NCBI GenBank assembly: GCA_030538705.1
Contig: JAUNTL010000005.1
Coordinates: forward strand, 1 to 62,785
DNA: 62,785 nt
Source: Paracoccus sp. (in: a-proteobacteria)
GTDB taxonomy: Bacteria > Pseudomonadota > Alphaproteobacteria > Rhodobacterales > Rhodobacteraceae
Direction: 5' to 3'
Each line of letters begins with the position of its first letter. Position 1 is the stretch's first letter. The translations under genes were made by a program, and so were the position numbers. This document shows, piece by piece, positions 34,870 through 45,193 of this stretch. The notes beneath the pieces were generated by a model, which was not told where the DNA came from, ran no database searches, and was given only the letters and a program-made list of their open reading frames with translations.

Positions 34870-35745
34870 ATGTTCAAAGGGTCCATACCCGCGCTGATCA
34901 CGCCGTTCACCCCGGACGGCGAGCTGGATCTGGACATGCTCAAGACGTTTGTCGAATGGCAGATCACCGAGGGAAGCAGCGGTCTTGTGCCCGTCGGCAC
35001 CACGGGCGAATCGCCGACGCTCAATCATGACGAGCATCGCACCGTCGTCGAAGAGGTCGTGCGCATTGCCGCCGGGCGCGTGCCGGTCATTGCCGGCGCG
35101 GGGTCGAACTCGACCCGCGAGGCGATCGGGCTGGTCCAGCATGCCCAGAGCGTCGGCGCCGATGCCGTGCTGGTCGTGACGCCCTATTACAACAAACCGA
35201 CGCAGGCCGGGATGATCGCCCATTACAGCGGCATTCACGAGGCGTCGGACCTGCCGATCATCATCTATAACATTCCCGGCCGCTCGGTCGTGGACATGAT
35301 GCCCGAGACGATGGGCGAGCTGGCAAAGCTGCCGCGCATCGCCGGCGTCAAGGACGCCACCGGCAAGCTGGAGCGGGTCAGCCAGCAGCGTATGACCTGC
35401 GGTCCTGATTTCATCCAGCTGTCGGGCGAGGATGCGACCGCGCTAGGCTTTAACGCCCATGGCGGGGTGGGCTGTATCAGTGTGACGGCCAATGTCGCCC
35501 CCCGGCTTTGCGCCGAGTTTCAGGCCGCGACGCTGGCCGGCGATTACCGGCTGGCGCTGGAATATCAGGACCGGCTGATGCCGCTGCATGTGGCGCTGTT
35601 TCTGGAACCGGGTCTGGCGGGCGCGAAATACGCATTGTCAAAGCTGGGCATCGGGAATGAGCGGGTGCGCCTGCCGCTGGTCGGGCTGACGCAGGCGACC
35701 AAGACCGCGATTGACGATGCGATGCGCCACGCCGGGCTGATCTGA
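34870..35745 (+). CDS. dapA: 4-Hydroxy-tetrahydrodipicolinate synthase
   Basis: First committed step to diaminopimelate and lysine, condensing pyruvate with aspartate semialdehyde. 291 residues: substrate motif [10 protein letters not shown], tyrosine in VVTPYYNKP, and Schiff-base lysine in [16 protein letters not shown] precedes the ATG at 34870. The asd gene that makes its substrate is at 48062. Divergent from slt. Confidence 0.97.
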   Translation: MFKGSIPALITPFTPDGELDLDMLKTFVEWQITEGSSGLVPVGTTGESPTLNHDEHRTVVEEVVRIAAGRVPVIAGAGSNSTREAIGLVQHAQSVGADAVLVVTPYYNKPTQAGMIAHYSGIHEASDLPIIIYNIPGRSVVDMMPETMGELAKLPRIAGVKDATGKLERVSQQRMTCGPDFIQLSGEDATALGFNAHGGVGCISVTANVAPRLCAEFQAATLAGDYRLALEYQDRLMPLHVALFLEPGLAGAKYALSKLGIGNERVRLPLVGLTQATKTAIDDAMRHAGLI

Positions 35746-35769
35746 ACGCCGGCATGGCCCGCGCGTTGA

Positions 35770-35797
35770 AAAAAGGGGCCGGATGCGGCCCCTTTTT
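35770..35797. terminator. Bidirectional terminator between dapA and phaG
   Basis: Stem GGGGCCG / CGGCCCC with loop GATG, flanked by an A run on the left and TTTTT on the right, so it can end both dapA (plus) and the pha operon (minus). Confidence 0.88.
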
Positions 35798-35834
35798 GCT
35801 GTGACGCAAGCGGCCCGTGGCCCGCGGGCCGGGA

Positions 35835-36239
35835 TCAGTCGCCCTCGTGCTGCAACCGCGCGTCTGCGCCATCGTCCAGCAGGCTCGGCCGGTCAGAGCG
35901 TGTCGCCCATTCGGTCCCGGTCCCGGTCGGCGGCAGCTCTTCGCTTGGCCAGTAAAGGTGGATATTCGCCTTGGAGATCATCATCCCCGTGACCGGCGCG
36001 GTCAGGAACAGGAAAAGCGTGATCAGCAGCTCGTGCCAGCTCAGATGGGCACCGAACCACGCGAAATAGACCATGGACGCGACCAGCACCCCGCCGACAC
36101 CCAGCGTCGCGGCCTTGGTCGGCCCGTGCAGCCTGCTCATCGGGTCGGGCAGCTTGACCAGCCCATAAGAGCCGACAAAGCCAAAGATACCGCTGATGAT
36201 CAGCAGCGCGGCGACCAGAATTTCAAAGAACAGATCCAT
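35835..36239 (-). CDS. phaG: Pha/Mrp antiporter subunit G
   Basis: 134 residues with three membrane helices, starting MDLFFEILVAALLIISGIFG, and conserved GLVKLPDPMSRLHGPTKAATLGV. Small subunit of the multi-subunit monovalent cation/proton antiporter. Last gene of the operon, with a hydrophilic C-terminal tail. Confidence 0.93.
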   Translation of the reverse strand: MDLFFEILVAALLIISGIFGFVGSYGLVKLPDPMSRLHGPTKAATLGVGGVLVASMVYFAWFGAHLSWHELLITLFLFLTAPVTGMMISKANIHLYWPSEELPPTGTGTEWATRSDRPSLLDDGADARLQHEGD

Positions 36240-36248
36240 CTGATTTCC

Positions 36249-36518
36249 CTATTCTATGATATTGCCGCGCAGGATGAATTTCGCATAAGCGACGGTCGAG
36301 ACAAAGCCGACCATGGCAAACAGCAGCGTTGCCTCGAAATACATCGCCGTGCCCTCTCTGATCCCGAACAATGTCAAAATTGCGATCATGTTAATCGTCA
36401 TCGTGTCGAGCGCGAGGATACGGTCCGGCACCCCCGGCGCGCGGACCACGCGATACAGATTGAACAGCAGCGCTGTCCCATAGCAGGCAAAGGCAAAGAA
36501 AAGCGCATATTGGATCAT
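36249..36518 (-). CDS. phaF: Pha/Mrp antiporter subunit F
   Basis: 89 residues, three helices, with the conserved VVRAPGVPDRILALDTMTIN segment. ATG at 36518 overlaps the phaE stop by 4 nt (ATGA), which fixes the start. Confidence 0.93.
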   Translation of the reverse strand: MIQYALFFAFACYGTALLFNLYRVVRAPGVPDRILALDTMTINMIAILTLFGIREGTAMYFEATLLFAMVGFVSTVAYAKFILRGNIIE

Positions 36519-37003
36519 GCGAAAATCTCCTTCAGGCGATTCTCGTAACGGGTCTTGATGTCGCTGACGATGCTGTCGGGGTCGGGTGCGTGCAGGCAGT
36601 GAACCAGCAAGGCGCGGCCGCATTCCGACAGATCGCAGCTGACCGTGCCCGGTGTCAGCGTGATGGTGCCGGCCAATGTCGCGATCCCCTCGGGCGAGCG
36701 CAGGTCCAGCGGCACGACCACCCAGGCGGGGCGCAGGTCTGATGCCGGCATGAACAGCACGATCCGCGCGACCTGAACATTGGCGACGACGATATCCCAC
36801 AGCACCAGCAGGAAATAGGGAACCGCCCGCGCCGGCGAATGAAACGAAGGCCGCGTCGGCCAGTAAGGTGCGATCAGCAGCGGGATCAGCACCGCGATGA
36901 TCATCCCGAAAACCAGCGAGCCATAGCGAAAGTCATTGACCAGCATCAGCCATGTCAGGACCAGCAGGACTGACAGATAGGGATGTGGGAACAGCCGTTT
37001 CAT
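36515..37003 (-). CDS. phaE: Pha/Mrp antiporter subunit E
   Basis: 162 residues: two or three N-terminal helices, then a cytoplasmic portion with LRSPEGIATLAGTITLTPGT and the ending IKTRYENRLKEIFA typical of MnhE. Its start overlaps the phaD stop (ATGA). Confidence 0.93.
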   Translation of the reverse strand: MKRLFPHPYLSVLLVLTWLMLVNDFRYGSLVFGMIIAVLIPLLIAPYWPTRPSFHSPARAVPYFLLVLWDIVVANVQVARIVLFMPASDLRPAWVVVPLDLRSPEGIATLAGTITLTPGTVSCDLSECGRALLVHCLHAPDPDSIVSDIKTRYENRLKEIFA

Positions 37004-38604
37004 TGCCGGGCGCCCTCCTGCCGGATCAGCACCGCCTCGATATATGGGGCGGGGTTGAACAGTTGCTGTGAAATCGTGTCGGTCATCTCAAGCGCGGGGC
37101 GGGCGAACAGGGTCAGCGCGACCAGTGCGGCCAAAAGCGCGCCGACCGAGGCGAATGCCAAAGAGGGCGCAACCGCGTCCTCGACGCCCTGGGTCTGCTC
37201 GTCCGGCTCCAGCCTGGGCGGCATCGGGGCTTTGGGCGCGGGGCTGTCGGCGGCGGGGGTGGCCGGGGCCTCGGCGCGCTGCATCTGGAACGGCAGCCAG
37301 AACAGCATCGAGCCGGCGCGGCCCAGACCGACAATCGCAAAGATCGAGGTGACGAGGATCGTCGCCCATATGCCGATCCACCACGGATCGGCCCGCGTCG
37401 CATCCAGCACCAGCAGCTTGCCGACAAAGCCCGACAGCGGTGGCAGCCCGGCCACGGCGATGGCGGCGGCAAAGAACATCACCGCGATCAGCCCGCCGTT
37501 GCGGATGGCCGGACGCGGCGTCAGCCACAGCTCGCCCCCGCGCCGCGCGGCGATCAGATCGGCGATCAGGAACATCGCGGCGGCGGCCAGCGTCGAATGG
37601 ATCGTGTAATAAAGCGCCGCCGAGATCGAGGCGGGCGTGAACATCGACACCGCAATGACCAGCGTCCCGATCGAGGCCACGGCCGACAGCGCTGCGACCC
37701 GGCCCAGATGCCGCCCGCCCAGAACGCCGATCTGCCCGACGATCAGCGTCAGCAATGCGGCCGGCAGCAGCATATCCGCGATGATCGTCTCGACCACGGA
37801 ATCGCCGGGAAAGACCAGCGTGTAAAAGCGGATGATCGCATAGATCCCGACCTTGGACATGATCGCAAACAGCGCCGCGACCGGTCCGGGCGCATTGGCA
37901 TAGGTCGAGGGCAGCCAGAAATGCAGTGGCACCAGGGCCGCCTTGATGGCAAAGACCAGCATCAGCAGCACCGCGCCCGTGCGCAAAAGCGCCGTGTCAT
38001 CGGCGGGCATCTGCGCGACCTTGACCGCCATATCGGCCATGTTCAGCGTGCCGGTCACCGCGTAAAGCGTGCCGAGCGCGGCCAGAAACAGCACCGATCC
38101 CAACAGGTTGACGATCACATATTGCACGCCCGCCCGCAGCCGCAGCGACCCGCCCCCGTGAATCATCAGCCCGTATGAGGCGATCAGCATCACCTCAAAG
38201 AACACGAACAGGTTGAATGCGTCTCCGGTCAGAAAGGCGCCCATGATGCCCATCATCTGAAACTGCCAGAGCGCATGGAAATGCCAGCCCTTGCGGTCCC
38301 AGCCCGAGCCGATGGCATAAAGCTGCACGATCAGCGCCAGAAAGGCCGTCAGCACCAGCATCAGGGCCGCCAGCCGGTCCAGCATCAGCACGATGCCAAA
38401 AGGCGCCAGCCAGTTGCCGAGACGATAGACAAAGACTTCGCCGCTGCTGGCATGAAAGGCCAGATACAGCGCCACGCCCAGCAGGATGGCGGTGCCGACC
38501 GTGGAAAACACCCGCTGAAGCAGCATGTCATGGCGCATCCACAGGATGATCAGGCCGCCGATGACGGCCGGCACGACGACGGGGGCAATGATGAAATGGT
38601 TCAT
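37000..38604 (-). CDS. phaD: Pha/Mrp antiporter subunit D
   Basis: 534-residue member of the proton-translocating NuoL/M/N family, about 14 helices. The lysine-bearing AIKAALVPLHFWLP and the FFEVMLIASYG segment are intact. A polar Pro/Ala-rich loop near residue 460 is longer than in some relatives. Confidence 0.94.
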   Translation of the reverse strand: MNHFIIAPVVVPAVIGGLIILWMRHDMLLQRVFSTVGTAILLGVALYLAFHASSGEVFVYRLGNWLAPFGIVLMLDRLAALMLVLTAFLALIVQLYAIGSGWDRKGWHFHALWQFQMMGIMGAFLTGDAFNLFVFFEVMLIASYGLMIHGGGSLRLRAGVQYVIVNLLGSVLFLAALGTLYAVTGTLNMADMAVKVAQMPADDTALLRTGAVLLMLVFAIKAALVPLHFWLPSTYANAPGPVAALFAIMSKVGIYAIIRFYTLVFPGDSVVETIIADMLLPAALLTLIVGQIGVLGGRHLGRVAALSAVASIGTLVIAVSMFTPASISAALYYTIHSTLAAAAMFLIADLIAARRGGELWLTPRPAIRNGGLIAVMFFAAAIAVAGLPPLSGFVGKLLVLDATRADPWWIGIWATILVTSIFAIVGLGRAGSMLFWLPFQMQRAEAPATPAADSPAPKAPMPPRLEPDEQTQGVEDAVAPSLAFASVGALLAALVALTLFARPALEMTDTISQQLFNPAPYIEAVLIRQEGARQ

Positions 38605-38975
38605 GCGGCGTCCCCGTCGCTGCCCTTGCCGGCCGGGCCGGTATCGCGGCGGTCGGATTCGGGCATGTCGATATAATCATCCCCGCCCTCGATAAAGGCG
38701 CCAAGCGCCAGCAGCACGACAACCGCCGTCATCCCGAAGGAGATCACGATCGCCGTCAGCGTCAGCGCCTGCGGCAGGGGGTCGGTATGGCCCCCCGTCC
38801 CGCCGAGGATCGGCGGCATATTGACCGCCAGCCGCCCCGAAGCGACGAGGAACAGGTTGATCGCATAGGACATCATCGTCATGCCGATGACGGCGGGGAA
38901 TGTGCGCATGCGCAGCACCAGATAGACGCCCGCCGCAGACATGGCGCCGATTGCGATGGCGACCAGAGCTTCCAT
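38601..38975 (-). CDS. phaC: Pha/Mrp antiporter subunit C
   Basis: 124 residues, three helices, NuoK-like, with GMTMMSYAINLFLVASG and DPLPQALTLTAIVISFGMTA. It has a charged C-terminal tail. Shares one base with the phaAB stop and overlaps phaD by 4 nt. Here the symbol means the antiporter subunit, not polyhydroxyalkanoate synthase. Confidence 0.93.
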   Translation of the reverse strand: MEALVAIAIGAMSAAGVYLVLRMRTFPAVIGMTMMSYAINLFLVASGRLAVNMPPILGGTGGHTDPLPQALTLTAIVISFGMTAVVVLLALGAFIEGGDDYIDMPESDRRDTGPAGKGSDGDAA

Positions 38976-41830
38976 CAGGCGGTCCCCCCTTTGTTATCTG
39001 TCATGCGGGCGGGGTTGATATCCATCGGCTCGCGGTTGACGACCTCTCCGGTGCGGCGCGCGATGCGCGACAGCGAATTCAGCGCCAGCATCACCGCGCC
39101 GACGACGCACAGGAACACGCCCAGATCAAAGGCGATGGCGGTCGCCAGCTCGAACTGCTCAAGCCCGGGCAGCTTGACATAGGTATAGTTCGAGGTCAGG
39201 AACGGCACCCCGAACAGCCACGCCCCCATCCCCGTCGCCGCCGCGACGACGACGCCCGCGCCGATCATGCCGTGGAACGGCACGCGCTGACGCTCCTGCG
39301 CCCAGGCAAAGCCCGAGGCCATATATTGCATCAACAGCGAGATCGCGACGACCAGACCGGCGATAAAGCCGCCGCCCGGCTCGTTATGCCCGCGCATAAA
39401 GATGAACAGGCCCACCGTCAGCGAGATTGGCAGGATCAGCCGCGTCGCCACGACCAGCAGGGTCGGATGGCGGTCGCCCGCGCGCGGCAGGTCGTGACGC
39501 CAGTTCGCCAGCCGCCGCGACGAGCGGCCGGCCAGCAGCGTCTCGGTCATCGCAAAGATGACAAGGGCGGCAATCCCCAGAACCGTGATCTCGCCAAAGG
39601 TGTCATAACCGCGGAAATCGACGAGGATCACGTTCACCACATTGTCGCCGCCGCCCAGATCGTGGCTGTTGGCAAGGTGATAATCCGAGATCGTCGGAAA
39701 GGCAAAGTCACGCCGCAGCACCGCATAGGCCAGCCCGCCAAAGCCCAGCCCGACGGCGGTCGCGATCAGCGCATCGGCGCCGCGCCGCAGCCCTCCGGTC
39801 TCGACCCAGGTGCGCTTGGGCAGGAAATTCAGCGCCAGCAGCATCAGCATGACCGTTGCCACCTCGACCGAGATCTGGGTCAGCGCCAGATCGGGTGCCG
39901 ACAGATAGACAAAGGCGCAAGATACCATCAGACCGACAATGGCGATCAGCACCAGTGCAAGCAGCCGGTTGCGGTGGAAACTGACCATGCAGGCCGTCGC
40001 CACGATCAGCAGGACAAAGCCCACCGCCGCGACCGGCGGCACGGGCAGCATCGGCCGGGTTTCCGGCCCCGCGATCCCGGTCGCCCAGGCAAAGACCCCG
40101 GCCAGCACGACGGTAATCACCATCATGCCGGCGCTGCGGGCCAGCCGGCCGTCATGCAGCCCGTCATTGACCGCCTGTGCCCAAAGCGCCGCGCGGCGGA
40201 TAAGCCCGTCAAAGATCGCCTTGGCCTCGGGGCGCGGCGCGGCGTCCCAGCCCGCTTGCAGCCCGCGATGCGCGGCCACCAGAATGACGCCGCCCGCGAT
40301 TGCGATGGCCGAGGTGATCAGCGCGGTATTGATGCCGTGCCAGTGATAGATATGCGGCGTCAGGGCCGCGCCGGTCACGGCATCCGCGCTGACGCGCACC
40401 AGCCAGCCGGTCATGGTCATCGGCATCAGACCGATCAGGATCACCAGCACGACCAGCAATGCCGGCGCGGCCCACAGGCCAAAGCCCGGATCATGCGGCC
40501 GGTGCGGATAGTCGTCGCGCTGCGGCCCGAAAAAGACCTGCCAGATAAAGCGGAAGGAATAACCGACCGAGAATGTCGCCGCGATCCCCGCGACGATCAG
40601 GAAAAGCCTGTGCGTGCCGGCCCAGTTGGTATGGGCAGCCTCTTCCAGCATCATTTCCTTGGACAGGAACCCGTTGAACGGCGGGATCCCGGCCATCGAC
40701 AGCGCCGCAATCGTGCCGATCACAAAGGTGATCGGCATCAGCTTGCGCAGCCCCCCCAGCCGCGCGATGGACCTTGTGCCGGTCTCGTGATCGACGATCC
40801 CGGCGGTCATGAACAGCGCCGCCTTGAAGGTCGCGTGGTTGATGATGTGAAAGACGGCGGCAATGGCGGCGGCCTCGGTCCCCAGACCGAGCAGCATGGT
40901 GATCAGGCCCAGATGGCTGACCGTGGAAAAGGCCAGCAGCGCCTTGAGATCGTCCTTGAACAGCGCGATGACCGCGCCCAGCACCATCGTCACAAGCCCG
41001 GTGGTGGCCACGATATAGAACCATTCCGGCGTGCCCGACAGCACCGGCCAGAACCGCGCCAGCAAGAACAGCCCCGCCTTTACCATCGTCGCCGAATGCA
41101 GATAGGCCGAAACCGGCGTCGGTGCGGCCATGGCGTGCGGCAGCCAGAAATGGAACGGGAACTGTGCTGATTTCGTGAATGCCCCGATCAGGATCAGGAT
41201 CAGCGCCGGCAGATAGAGCGGGCTGGCCTGAATGACCTCGCGCGCGGCCAGAATGTCGGTGATGCGATAGCTGCCTGCGATCTGTCCGAGGATCAGCGCC
41301 CCGGCGATCATGGCCAGCCCGCCGGCCCCGGTCACGGTCAGCGCCATGCGCGCGCCCTGACGACCCTCGGGCAGGTGCTTCCAATAGCCGATCAGCAGGA
41401 ATGAGGACAGCGAGGTCAGTTCCCAGAACACCAGAAGCAGCAGGATATTGTCCGACAGAACGATGCCGACCATCGCGCCCTGAAACAGCATCAGATAGGT
41501 ATAGAACTGCCCGACCGGGTCACCCTTGGCGAGATAGTAACGCGCATAGGTGATGATCAGCAGCCCGATCCCCAGAATCAGGATCGCGAAAAGCAGGCTC
41601 AGCCCGTCGATGCGAAAGCTGGCATTCAGGCCGATCTGCGGGATCCACGCGAAATCCGAGGTAACGACCTGGCCGGCCAGCACCTCGGGGATATGCAGGC
41701 AAAGGCCGATCAGCGCCAGCGTCGTAGCCGTGGCACAGGATAATGCGGCGACGTTGCGCCCCGAGCGGATCATCAATCCGGGCAAGAGTGCGCCCAGGAA
41801 TGGCAGCGCTGCAATCAGGGCTGGCGACAT
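38975..41830 (-). CDS. phaAB: Fused Pha/Mrp antiporter subunits A and B
   Basis: 951 residues. The N-terminal ~770 form MrpA: a NuoL-like core (FWELTSLSSFLLIGYW, FTKSAQFPFHFWLPHAM, HIINHATFKAALFMTAGIVDHE) plus its extra C-terminal helices. The last ~150 are MrpB-like (FIFMRGHNEPGGGFIAGLV). The A-B fusion marks the group 2 Pha systems of rhizobia and rhodobacteria. GGAGG 5 nt before ATG 41830 sets the start. The operon exports Na+/K+ for alkali or salt tolerance. Confidence 0.94.
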   Translation of the reverse strand: MSPALIAALPFLGALLPGLMIRSGRNVAALSCATATTLALIGLCLHIPEVLAGQVVTSDFAWIPQIGLNASFRIDGLSLLFAILILGIGLLIITYARYYLAKGDPVGQFYTYLMLFQGAMVGIVLSDNILLLLVFWELTSLSSFLLIGYWKHLPEGRQGARMALTVTGAGGLAMIAGALILGQIAGSYRITDILAAREVIQASPLYLPALILILIGAFTKSAQFPFHFWLPHAMAAPTPVSAYLHSATMVKAGLFLLARFWPVLSGTPEWFYIVATTGLVTMVLGAVIALFKDDLKALLAFSTVSHLGLITMLLGLGTEAAAIAAVFHIINHATFKAALFMTAGIVDHETGTRSIARLGGLRKLMPITFVIGTIAALSMAGIPPFNGFLSKEMMLEEAAHTNWAGTHRLFLIVAGIAATFSVGYSFRFIWQVFFGPQRDDYPHRPHDPGFGLWAAPALLVVLVILIGLMPMTMTGWLVRVSADAVTGAALTPHIYHWHGINTALITSAIAIAGGVILVAAHRGLQAGWDAAPRPEAKAIFDGLIRRAALWAQAVNDGLHDGRLARSAGMMVITVVLAGVFAWATGIAGPETRPMLPVPPVAAVGFVLLIVATACMVSFHRNRLLALVLIAIVGLMVSCAFVYLSAPDLALTQISVEVATVMLMLLALNFLPKRTWVETGGLRRGADALIATAVGLGFGGLAYAVLRRDFAFPTISDYHLANSHDLGGGDNVVNVILVDFRGYDTFGEITVLGIAALVIFAMTETLLAGRSSRRLANWRHDLPRAGDRHPTLLVVATRLILPISLTVGLFIFMRGHNEPGGGFIAGLVVAISLLMQYMASGFAWAQERQRVPFHGMIGAGVVVAAATGMGAWLFGVPFLTSNYTYVKLPGLEQFELATAIAFDLGVFLCVVGAVMLALNSLSRIARRTGEVVNREPMDINPARMTDNKGGTA

Positions 41831-41993
41831 CTGTCCTCCGCTATAATCGTTTGCATTTGTGTCGGGGATGCGACGCCGGGTGTCAAGCGAACCACGGGAA
41901 ACAATGCCTTTTACGACAGCCCCTTTTGTAATGTTCGCGTTTCGTGCTAGCCTGACCGAAAGAAAAGACAAACCAACAGACATGAGGGCAGGC

Positions 41994-42491
41994 ATGCGGG
42001 TTCTGGGTATTGATCCGGGGTTACAGCGCACCGGATGGGGCGTGATCGAAACCGACGGGCCACGGCTGCGCCATGTCGCGAACGGGGTCGTGACCTCGGC
42101 GCCGGGCGATGATCTGGGGGTGCGGCTGCTGGGGCTTTATCGCGGGCTGGCAGCGGTGATCGCGGCACATGCGCCCGATGCGGCGGCGGTCGAACAGACA
42201 TTCGTCAACAAGGACGCGGCCGGCACGCTGAAGCTGGGTCAGGCGCGCGGTATCGCCCTGCTGGTCCCGGCCGAGGCCGGGCTGGAGATCGGCGAATACG
42301 CCCCCAATGCGGTGAAAAAGGCCGTGGTCGGTGTCGGCCATGCCGCCAAGGAGCAGGTCCAGCACATGGTCCGCCAGCAGCTTGCGGGCGTCAGCCTTGC
42401 CGGGGCAGATGCCGCCGACGCCCTGGCGATTGCGATCTGTCACGCCCATCACCTGCAATCGCGCGCCCTGCGTATCAAGGTGATCGCATGA
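41994..42491 (+). CDS. ruvC: Holliday junction resolvase RuvC
   Basis: 165 residues. Cuts Holliday junctions. Active-site acids lie in [23 protein letters not shown] and the C-terminal [17 protein letters not shown] at 41994 preceded by GAGGG; ATG 41982 in frame lacks a site. Overlaps ruvA (ATGA). Divergent from phaAB across 163 nt. Confidence 0.96.
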   Translation: MRVLGIDPGLQRTGWGVIETDGPRLRHVANGVVTSAPGDDLGVRLLGLYRGLAAVIAAHAPDAAAVEQTFVNKDAAGTLKLGQARGIALLVPAEAGLEIGEYAPNAVKKAVVGVGHAAKEQVQHMVRQQLAGVSLAGADAADALAIAICHAHHLQSRALRIKVIA

Positions 42492-43162
42492 TCGGGCGTA
42501 TCGCCGGCGTCATCCTGCATCGCGCGGCCGACCATGTCCTGATCGACGTGCGCGGCGTTGGTTATATCGTTCACATCAGCGAACGCACTGCCGCCGGCCT
42601 GCCGCCCGCAGGTCAGGCGGCCGCGCTTTATACCGATCTGCTGGTGCGCGAGGATCTGCTGCAACTTTTCGGTTTCCCGACCCTTCTGGAAAAGGAATGG
42701 CACAGGCTGCTGACCAGCGTGCAGGGGATCGGCGCGAAGGCGTCCCTGGCGGTTCTGGGGACGCTGGGGGCCGAAGGGCTGGGCCGCGCGATTGCGCTTG
42801 GCGACTGGTCTGCGGTGCGCCGTGCGCCCGGTGTCGGGCCAAAGCTGGCGCAGCGTGTGGTGCTGGAACTGAAAGACAAGGCGCCTTCGGTCATGGCGCT
42901 TGGCGGGGTGCTGACGGTTGATGCCGGCGCGCCGCTGGTCGCGCCCGAGGGTCCCCCCGCCGTCGCCCCGTCCGTGCCCGCGCCCGCCGCCGCGGCCCCC
43001 TCGGCCGCCGCCCAGTCCGAGGCGCTGTCCGCGCTTGCCAACCTTGGCTATAACCCGTCCGAGGCCGCGTCTGCCGTCGCCGTGGCCGCATCAGTGGAAC
43101 CCGCGGCGGGGACTGCGGCTTTGATCCGTGCGGCGCTGAAATCGCTGGCGCCAAAGGATTAG
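42488..43162 (+). CDS. ruvA: Holliday junction DNA helicase subunit RuvA
   Basis: 224 residues: an N-terminal OB fold ([10 protein letters not shown] ... VGYIVHIS), two HhH motifs ([37 protein letters not shown]), an Ala/Pro-rich linker and a C-terminal domain III ([16 protein letters not shown]) that contacts RuvB. Confidence 0.96.
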   Translation: MIGRIAGVILHRAADHVLIDVRGVGYIVHISERTAAGLPPAGQAAALYTDLLVREDLLQLFGFPTLLEKEWHRLLTSVQGIGAKASLAVLGTLGAEGLGRAIALGDWSAVRRAPGVGPKLAQRVVLELKDKAPSVMALGGVLTVDAGAPLVAPEGPPAVAPSVPAPAAAAPSAAAQSEALSALANLGYNPSEAASAVAVAASVEPAAGTAALIRAALKSLAPKD

Positions 43163-43174
43163 AAAGGAAGGCTG

Positions 43175-44020
43175 ATGTCGGGCAATATGCGTTCATTCGT
43201 GCTGATGGCGGCGCTGACCGGGCTGCTGATGGCACTTGGCTGGCTGATCGGGGGAACCGGCGGGGCGATATTTGCGCTGATCTTTGCCGGCGCCGGCAAT
43301 ATCTGGGCATGGTGGAACAGCGACAAGGCGCTGTTGCGCCAGAACGATGCCATCGCGGTCGATCGCAATAACGCGCCGGAGCTGCTGGATCTGGTGGCTG
43401 CGCTGGCGGATCGCGCCGGACTGCCGATGCCGGCGGTCTATGTCCTGCCCACGGCCCAGCCCAATGCATTCGCCACCGGCCGCAATCCCGATAATGCCGC
43501 CGTCGCCGTGACACAGGGCCTGTTGCAGAACCTTGACCGCGACGAGATCGCGGGCGTCATCGCCCATGAGCTGGCCCATATCCGCAACCGCGATACGCTG
43601 ACCATGACCATCGCGGCGACCTTGGCCGGCGCCATCGCCATGCTTGGCAATATGGCGCTGTTCATGGGCGGGCGGAACGGGCGCGGCAATGCGCTGACCG
43701 GGCTGCTGGCGCTGATATTCGCGCCGCTGGCGGCAGGGCTGTTGCAGATGGCGGTCTCGCGCACGCGCGAATTTCGCGCCGATGCGCTCGGCGCCGAGAT
43801 CGCCGGCCAGACGCAGGGGCTGGCCTCGGCGCTGCGCAAGATTTCCGGTCTTGCCGCGCGGGTCGAGAACATGCCTGCGGAACGCAACCCGGCCTCTGCG
43901 GCGATGTTCATCGTCAACCCGCTGTCCGGCCTGCGCATGGACAATCTGTTCCGCACCCACCCCCCGACCGAGGCCCGCATCAACGCGCTGAATGAGCTGA
44001 GGCTGAATGCCCGCGCCTGA
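43175..44020 (+). CDS. htpX: Membrane zinc protease HtpX
   Basis: 281 residues. M48 metalloprotease of membrane quality control. Two N-terminal helices, the zinc motif [10 protein letters not shown], further helices, and FRADALGAE supplying the third ligand. Located between ruvA and ruvB, overlapping ruvB by 14 nt; this interrupts the usual adjacency of ruvA and ruvB. Confidence 0.94.
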   Translation: MSGNMRSFVLMAALTGLLMALGWLIGGTGGAIFALIFAGAGNIWAWWNSDKALLRQNDAIAVDRNNAPELLDLVAALADRAGLPMPAVYVLPTAQPNAFATGRNPDNAAVAVTQGLLQNLDRDEIAGVIAHELAHIRNRDTLTMTIAATLAGAIAMLGNMALFMGGRNGRGNALTGLLALIFAPLAAGLLQMAVSRTREFRADALGAEIAGQTQGLASALRKISGLAARVENMPAERNPASAAMFIVNPLSGLRMDNLFRTHPPTEARINALNELRLNARA

Positions 44021-45038
44021 CCCGACCCTGCGCCCCGAGCCGCTGCCCGGTGACGATCAGGGCCGCGCCCTGCGCCCGCAGGCACTGGCCGATTTCGTCG
44101 GTCAGGCCGAGGCCCGCGCCAATCTCTCGGTGTTTATCGAAAGCGCGCGCCGGCGCGGCGAGGCGATGGACCACACCCTGTTCCACGGCCCGCCCGGTCT
44201 GGGCAAGACGACGCTGGCCCAGATCATGGCGCGCGAACTGGGGGTGAATTTCAAGATGACCTCGGGGCCGGTGCTGGCGCGGGCGGGCGATCTGGCGGCG
44301 ATCCTGACCAATCTGGAATCCCGCGATGTGCTGTTCATCGACGAGATCCACCGCATGAATCCGGCGGTCGAAGAGGTTCTCTATCCCGCGATGGAGGATT
44401 TCGAGCTGGACCTGATGATCGGCGAAGGCCCCGCCGCGCGCACCGTGCGGATCGAGTTGCAGCCCTTTACCCTTGTCGGCGCGACGACCCGGCTGGGCCT
44501 TTTGACGACACCGCTGCGCGACCGTTTCGGCATCCCGACACGGCTGCAATTCTATGAGACCGCCGAGCTTGACCAGATCGTGCGGCGCGGCGCCCGCCTG
44601 ATGGGGCTGGAGGCCGAGGCCGAAGGCACGCTGGAAATCGCGCGTCGCGCGCGCGGCACCCCGCGCATCGCCGGGCGCCTGCTGCGCCGGGTCGCGGATT
44701 TCGCACTGGTCGAGGGCGACGGCCGCCTGACCCGTGCCATCGCGGACCGTGCGCTGACCCGGCTGGGGGTCGACCATCTCGGTCTGGACGGGGCTGACCG
44801 GCGCTATCTCTCGCTGATTGCGGAAAATTATGGCGGCGGGCCGGTGGGCGTCGAGACGCTGGCGGCGGCCCTGTCGGAAAGCCGCGATGCCATTGAGGAG
44901 GTGATCGAGCCGTATCTGTTGCAACAGGGGCTGATCGCGCGCACGCCGCGCGGGCGGATGCTGGCGTCCAAGGGCTGGCGCCATCTGGGTCTGGACGCGC
45001 CCGCCGCGCCAGATCAGGGCGGGCTGTTTGCCGGCTGA
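44007..45038 (+). CDS. ruvB: Holliday junction DNA helicase RuvB
   Basis: 343 residues. AAA+ motor for branch migration. [12 protein letters not shown], Walker [15 protein letters not shown], Walker [12 protein letters not shown], sensor 1 [20 protein letters not shown] and sensor 2 [13 protein letters not shown] are all present. Starts inside the htpX 3' end. Confidence 0.97.
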   Translation: MPAPDPTLRPEPLPGDDQGRALRPQALADFVGQAEARANLSVFIESARRRGEAMDHTLFHGPPGLGKTTLAQIMARELGVNFKMTSGPVLARAGDLAAILTNLESRDVLFIDEIHRMNPAVEEVLYPAMEDFELDLMIGEGPAARTVRIELQPFTLVGATTRLGLLTTPLRDRFGIPTRLQFYETAELDQIVRRGARLMGLEAEAEGTLEIARRARGTPRIAGRLLRRVADFALVEGDGRLTRAIADRALTRLGVDHLGLDGADRRYLSLIAENYGGGPVGVETLAAALSESRDAIEEVIEPYLLQQGLIARTPRGRMLASKGWRHLGLDAPAAPDQGGLFAG

Positions 45039-45043
45039 GGGGC

Positions 45044-45179
45044 GGACCGGGGGCGCCGCCCCCGGACCCCCGAGGTATTTTCACACCAGAGATTTCCCCG
45101 CACGCATTAGCCGGCCACCGTCCGGCCCGCTCTTCTGTCCGGAAATATCCCCGGGGTCCGGGGGCGGCGCCCCCGGTCC
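45044..45179. repeat. Pair of inverted GC-rich palindromic repeats
   Basis: The left arm 45044-45081 (ending gaggtatttt) and right arm 45143-45179 (starting aaatatcccc) are near-identical inverted copies of about 37 bp, each with an internal GGGGGCGCCGCCCCC-like hairpin. A similar single copy is at 50018-50052. In Rhodobacterales such elements are common in convergent gaps and probably act as bidirectional terminators; here they lie between convergent ruvB and the peroxiredoxin gene. Confidence 0.75.
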
Positions 45180-45193
45180 GGCAGTGCCGGTAT

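Noticed and set aside
38900..41170. 756-codon plus-strand frame opposite the pha operon
   Set aside because: Composition (Gln/Arg/His-rich) is that of an antisense shadow of phaAB; the minus frame has all family motifs.
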